A stretch of DNA of 8,836 bases from Candidatus Zixiibacteriota bacterium (GTDB lineage: Bacteria > Zixibacteria > MSB-5A5 > JAABVY01 > JAHJOQ01): assembly GCA_024275215.1 (NCBI GenBank), contig JAJRZO010000065.1:1-8836 (forward strand). The letters are read 5' to 3'. The notes beneath the pieces were generated by a model that was not told the origin of the DNA, ran no database searches, and worked only from the letters and a program-made list of their open reading frames with translations. Within the stretch, counting starts at the first letter, position 1; the number at the start of each line of letters is the position of its first letter. The position numbers and the translations under genes were made by a program. Positions 5,798-8,836 of the stretch are shown here, one piece after another.

Positions 5798-5815
5798 TGT
5801 TGAATGTGTTGATAA
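5798..5815 (-). promoter_or_regulatory. Two abutting DnaA-box-like 9-mers
   Basis: Minus-strand TTATCAACA (5807-5815) differs from consensus TTATCCACA at one base. CATTCAACA (5798-5806) follows with no gap and is a weaker match. Their head-to-tail arrangement beside the AT-rich tract is what makes them credible. Confidence 0.5.
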
Positions 5816-5899
5816 AGGTCGTAATTCATTTGCATTCTGCTAATTGTCCGAGTTGAAGGTTGTTGATAGTCTATGAGAATAATCACCGGTCAACTCAAC

Positions 5900-5908
5900 A
5901 TATCCACA
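5900..5908 (+). promoter_or_regulatory. DnaA box, one mismatch (ATATCCACA)
   Basis: Matches TTATCCACA at eight of nine positions, with only the first base different. It lies 57 bp downstream of the dnaA stop codon. Confidence 0.6.
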
Positions 5909-5964
5909 TATAACTGATTGAGGATTCAAATTCAACCCTTTTCAATAAGACAATCAACATCATT

Positions 5965-7341
5965 TCAAACATAGAGTGAATCTATTAACTGGTCGATTCT
6001 GAGCTTGAGATTTACATCTTTTTTCATCATCCCAAGAATAGTTTTGTGCGCATGAATGACAGTCGAGTGGTCTCTTCCACCGAAGGCGGCTCCGATCGTC
6101 TTCAAAGATGAGCCGGTCAGTTTTCTACACAGGTACATGGCAATCTGACGAGCCAGTGCCACTTCGGCAGTCTTTTTTCTCGCGTGCATCATCTCCGGGT
6201 TGAGGTTGTATAATTGTGCCACACGTTTCTGAATCTCCTCAATGCTGACAGTATGCTTTGTGTGCGGTAATGAATCTTTAAGCACAATTTGCGCCAGGTC
6301 TACGGTGATTTCTCGTCCCCGAAGAGAAGCATACGCCAAAAGACGCGTCAGGCAACCCTCAAGATCGCGGATATTGCTCGTCACGGAATCAGCAATGAAT
6401 GTGAGCACATCGGCAGAAACATGGATGCCGTCGATTTCTGACTTCTTGCGAAGTATTGCGATCCTTGTTTCCAGCGATGGCGGCTGAATATCAGTAACGA
6501 GTCCCCATGAGAAACGCGAAAGCAGACGTTCCTCAAGACCCTTAATATCCCTCGGCGGACGATCCGCAGTCAATACTATCTGTTTGCCGTTCTGATGCAA
6601 CGTGTTGAAAGTGTGGAAAAACTGTTCCTGAGTCGATTCTTTCCCCGTGAAAAACTGAATATCATCGATGATCAGCATATCGGAAGAACGATAATGGTTT
6701 GTGAAATTCGTAACTGACCGTGAGGTGATGGAATCGATGAAATCGTTCGTAAATTTCTCCGAAGTGACATAGATCACCCGAGACGATGTGTTTTCATCAA
6801 CCATATGCTTTCCGATTGCCTGCGCGAGATGAGTTTTCCCCAATCCCACACCCCCATAGATGAAAAGAGGATTGTATCTTGTGCTGCCGGGAGCTTTGGC
6901 AACCGCAAGGCTTGCAGCATAGGCGAACTCGTTGGAATCTCCAACAACGAAAGTATCGAACTGATACCTCTCAGAAAATTTCGAACTGAATTGCGATCGA
7001 TTGTCCTTATGCTGATGAGTCGGAGCCGGAGTAACTTCAGCAACCGGATCACGATCCGGCTGGAATATATCAGTCTGGGTGGTGGCAGGTGACGGATTTA
7101 CCACGAACTGATATGCACAGTCTCTTTCGGTAACTGTCCTGAGAGCATCATTGATCAAATCTCCGTAATGCTCCTGGAGCCAGTCAGCGACGAATCTGTT
7201 CGGAACTCCAATATGAAGGTTACCATTATCTCCACCGATCACGGTAGTGGGTTTCAACCATGTGAAGAAACTTTGTTTGTTGACCTTCCTGGACATGAAT
7301 GAAAGACACTCAGACCATATCTGGCTTTTATTGACAGACAT
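5965..7341 (-). CDS. dnaA: Chromosomal replication initiator DnaA
   Basis: The AAA+ initiator that binds DnaA boxes, melts the origin and helps recruit the helicase. The 458 residues show all four domains: an N-terminal interaction domain (1 to about 85), a variable linker rich in Pro, Thr and Gln (about 85-122), the AAA+ core, and a C-terminal DNA-binding domain. Core motifs are GGVGLGKT (163-170, Walker A), LIIDDIQF (223-230, Walker B), LTAD (257-260, sensor 1), GLEERLLSRFSWG (268-280, arginine finger region) and RDLEG (325-329, sensor 2). The signature GGRDHSTVIHAHK (421-433) contacts the DnaA box. Start ATG at 7339-7341 has GAGGG with a 6 nt spacer. A DnaA box 30 bp upstream suggests autoregulation. 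The DNA-contacting signature is normal, so boxes close to TTATCCACA are expected. Confidence 0.98.
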   Translation of the reverse strand: MSVNKSQIWSECLSFMSRKVNKQSFFTWLKPTTVIGGDNGNLHIGVPNRFVADWLQEHYGDLINDALRTVTERDCAYQFVVNPSPATTQTDIFQPDRDPVAEVTPAPTHQHKDNRSQFSSKFSERYQFDTFVVGDSNEFAYAASLAVAKAPGSTRYNPLFIYGGVGLGKTHLAQAIGKHMVDENTSSRVIYVTSEKFTNDFIDSITSRSVTNFTNHYRSSDMLIIDDIQFFTGKESTQEQFFHTFNTLHQNGKQIVLTADRPPRDIKGLEERLLSRFSWGLVTDIQPPSLETRIAILRKKSEIDGIHVSADVLTFIADSVTSNIRDLEGCLTRLLAYASLRGREITVDLAQIVLKDSLPHTKHTVSIEEIQKRVAQLYNLNPEMMHARKKTAEVALARQIAMYLCRKLTGSSLKTIGAAFGGRDHSTVIHAHKTILGMMKKDVNLKLRIDQLIDSLYV

Positions 7342-7370
7342 TGTAATCCCTCAGTAGAATTATTAACAAC

Positions 7371-7379
7371 TGTGGAAAA
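7371..7379 (-). promoter_or_regulatory. DnaA box, one mismatch (TTTTCCACA)
   Basis: Minus-strand TTTTCCACA matches TTATCCACA at eight of nine positions. It lies 29 nt upstream of the dnaA start codon, so bound DnaA would cover the dnaA promoter or leader, as in known DnaA autorepression. Confidence 0.65.
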
Positions 7380-7436
7380 CTGTAACTGTAGATGCTTCAG
7401 TTGGTTGTGCGTTGCATTATGTGTTGAACCACGAGT

Positions 7437-7445
7437 TTATCCACA
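7437..7445 (+). promoter_or_regulatory. Perfect DnaA box (TTATCCACA)
   Basis: Exact match to the high-affinity bacterial DnaA box, on the plus strand, 96 bp upstream of the dnaA start. It is the only exact match I found in the window. Confidence 0.85.
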
Positions 7446-7504
7446 AAGAGTCACACGAAACGGAGAGGATCATCCTGATTTATACTATCTTCCAATAAGT
7501 GACT

Positions 7505-7519
7505 GGTGTTGTCAACACC
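7505..7519. repeat. 7+7 bp palindrome GGTGTTG-T-CAACACC
   Basis: Perfect arms around a single central base inside the origin-like region. TGTTAACA (7521-7528), itself a perfect palindrome, follows one base later. The spacing suits binding by a dimeric protein, but none can be named. Confidence 0.5.
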
Positions 7520-7733
7520 TTGTTAACATATTAGCAATCAACAACTTCCGAGAAGAAAACTGTCGAAATCAAAGCTAAAAGTCAAGGGCTTGGTACAATA
7601 AAAGAAATAATTAAGAGTCTGTTGATTCCTATTGTTTTATGAGCACACTTTTTCATAGACATTGTTAGACACATATCAGGCTGAATACAAGTCACCTATA
7701 TTCGCTGACATAGTAGTGGCTTAAGTGATGCTC

Positions 7734-8783
7734 TCAGAACGTATCGAGAATCTCAGAACAGATATGTCGGTACGAATCGGCCATGTTGCTGTCAGAACTC
7801 TCGAAAATAGACTTTCCGCTGTCAGCATGTTCTCGAATCGATTTGTTCAGCGGAATTTCTCCGAGGAACTTCGCACCGATATTCTCTGCAAGTTTATGAC
7901 CACCCTGCTCGCCGAATATGTACTCTTTGGCGCCATCAGGGAGAAGATAATATGACATATTCTCGATAACCCCCAGTACTGATATATCAGTTTTCTTTGC
8001 CATTGCCGCTACTCTACTGGCGACTTCCGCTGCCGCCGGCTGGGGGGTGGTGACCACTATCATCTGGGAGTCAGGCAGTTTCTGCCCGATAGTTATAGTG
8101 ATATCGCCTGTACCGGGAGGCAAATCCATCAGAAAGATGTCGAGATCTCCCCAGACAGTATCACTGATGAACTGTGTAATGGCTTTGTGCAGCAGGGGAC
8201 CCCTCCAGACGACCGGTTCGCCTTCCGGCACGAAGAATCCCATCGAGACTACTTTGATGCCATCCTGTTCAGCGGGAATTATCATATTGTCGATAATTGT
8301 AGGATCCGAATCGACTCCGAGCATTCTCGGAAGAGAGAATCCGTATACATCGGCATCCAATACGCCGACCCTGAGATTCTTTTCTGTGAAAGCTCGTGCC
8401 AGATTCGCAGTTACTGTCGATTTGCCGACCCCGCCTTTTCCCGATGATATTGCGAGAATATGATTGGCTATATGTAGAATTGCTTCTTCTTGTTTGGATT
8501 CGCCCAGAATCTGCCCGCGCAGAGCTTCTCTTTCCTGCTCATTCATGGAACCGAATTCAACCCGAACTTCATCGATGCCATCGATCTCGGATACTGCTTT
8601 GGATACATCCTCACTGATTCGCGCCTTGAGAGGACATCCGGGAATGGTCAACTTGATTTTGATAACTGCGATATTGCCATTAATCTGTATATCTTCGACC
8701 ATGTTCAGGTCTACTATTGACTTATGCAGTTCGGGGTCTTCTACGGGCTTCAGCGCCTGCAGGATTTCATCCTTGGTAGCCAT
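7734..8783 (-). CDS. mrp: Mrp/ApbC iron-sulfur cluster carrier P-loop ATPase (lacks the usual CxxC)
   Basis: A 349-residue Mrp/NBP35 family protein, expected to carry and deliver iron-sulfur clusters in the cytoplasm. An N-terminal DUF59/MIP18 domain (about 1-85, with IPGCPLK at 48-53) precedes a deviant Walker A SSGKGGVGKST (113-123), LDADVYG (142-148), VVWRGPLLHKAI (191-202) and DLPPGTGD (220-227). After ENMSY (274-278) most relatives have a CPxC-type motif that holds a bridging cluster; here the stretch reads YLLPDGAKE and has no cysteine. The only cysteines are Cys50 and Cys342. The frame could begin at a TTG at 8813, but ATG 8781-8783 is chosen because AGAGGG lies 5 nt upstream. It faces the origin region and runs toward dnaA. 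Cluster binding in this variant is uncertain, though the ATPase assignment is firm. Confidence 0.94.
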   Translation of the reverse strand: MATKDEILQALKPVEDPELHKSIVDLNMVEDIQINGNIAVIKIKLTIPGCPLKARISEDVSKAVSEIDGIDEVRVEFGSMNEQEREALRGQILGESKQEEAILHIANHILAISSGKGGVGKSTVTANLARAFTEKNLRVGVLDADVYGFSLPRMLGVDSDPTIIDNMIIPAEQDGIKVVSMGFFVPEGEPVVWRGPLLHKAITQFISDTVWGDLDIFLMDLPPGTGDITITIGQKLPDSQMIVVTTPQPAAAEVASRVAAMAKKTDISVLGVIENMSYYLLPDGAKEYIFGEQGGHKLAENIGAKFLGEIPLNKSIREHADSGKSIFESSDSNMADSYRHICSEILDTF

Positions 8784-8836
8784 TTTTTCCCTCTTGTTTC
8801 TTGATAGTAACAAGTTCTTTGAGTGTTGTAGATTCC

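Larger units (their letters stand above)
5721..5964. other. dnaA-dnaN spacer with origin-like features (candidate second half of oriC)
   Basis: A 244 bp stretch without a plausible gene. It holds a DnaA box differing at one base from consensus (ATATCCACA, 5900-5908), two abutting box-like 9-mers (5798-5815), a further TGTTGATAG (5861-5869), CAATCAACA (5951-5959) and a very AT-rich tract (5771-5797) next to the paired boxes. This layout resembles the downstream half of split origins such as B. subtilis oriC. The origin role is inference from motif layout. Confidence 0.55.
7342..7733. other. Candidate replication origin (oriC) between dnaA and mrp
   Basis: A 392 bp stretch without a credible gene. 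It contains a perfect DnaA box (7437-7445), a one-mismatch box (7371-7379), weaker TCAACA-type 9-mers (TGTTGAACC at 7422-7430, CAATCAACA at 7535-7543, TGTTGATTC at 7620-7628), a 7+7 bp palindrome (7505-7519), TGTTAACA (7521-7528) and an AT-rich run (7595-7616). Position beside dnaA and box content support an origin. Strand composition around the site cannot be judged from one window. The dnaA promoter must also lie here; I see no strong -35/-10 pair. Confidence 0.7.

Noticed and set aside
7372..7578. Plus-strand 68-residue Cys-rich frame in the origin region
   Set aside because: No ribosome site, non-ATG start, and it overlaps both DnaA boxes and the palindrome; most likely a chance frame.
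8784..8813. TTG start ten residues upstream for mrp
   Set aside because: ATG at 8783 has AGAGGG at good spacing and gives the typical Mrp N-terminus.

Overview
The window is a replication-origin gene cluster from an uncultured-looking bacterium of moderate GC content. Every gene reads on the minus strand. From right to left the order is mrp/apbC, an origin-like intergenic region, dnaA, a second origin-like spacer, dnaN, recF, dciA (DUF721), gyrB, a small GIY-YIG nuclease gene, and the 5' part of gyrA, which runs off the left edge. The gyrase A sequence (HPHGEQVVYPTLVRMAQ, then AAMRYTE) and the dnaA-dnaN-recF-dciA-gyrB-gyrA order remind me of candidate lineages near the FCB group such as Zixibacteria. 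That placement comes from memory and is weak.

Right part (7342-8836): mrp encodes a DUF59 plus P-loop iron-sulfur carrier protein whose usual C-terminal CxxC is absent. Between mrp and dnaA lie 392 bp without a convincing gene. They hold one perfect DnaA box (TTATCCACA), a near-perfect box just upstream of dnaA, a 7+7 bp palindrome and an AT-rich stretch. Middle part (3399-7341): dnaA, dnaN and recF. The 244 bp dnaA-dnaN spacer carries further DnaA-box-like 9-mers beside a very AT-rich tract that resembles a DnaA-trio unwinding element, so the origin may be split around dnaA as in Bacillus subtilis. A strong intrinsic terminator follows dnaN. An 11 bp perfect inverted repeat follows recF, and a sigma70-like promoter precedes dciA.

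Left part (1-3283): dciA and gyrB, then a foreign-looking block of about 540 bp that splits gyrB from gyrA. The block contains a GIY-YIG homing-type nuclease gene closely bracketed by two inverted copies of a short palindromic repeat (CTGG...TTCCTGC/GCAGGAA...TGACG family). A third copy lies 28 bp further on, and an unrelated palindrome (GTCGGGTT...AACCCGAC) sits next to gyrA. One repeat supplies the stop codon and last residues of the nuclease. This nuclease-plus-palindrome unit is the best candidate here for an under-described system, possibly a REP-like element with its own nuclease.

Together the standard genes supply initiation (DnaA), helicase loading (DciA), the sliding clamp (DnaN), gap repair (RecF) and supercoiling (GyrA/GyrB), all encoded around the site where replication probably starts.
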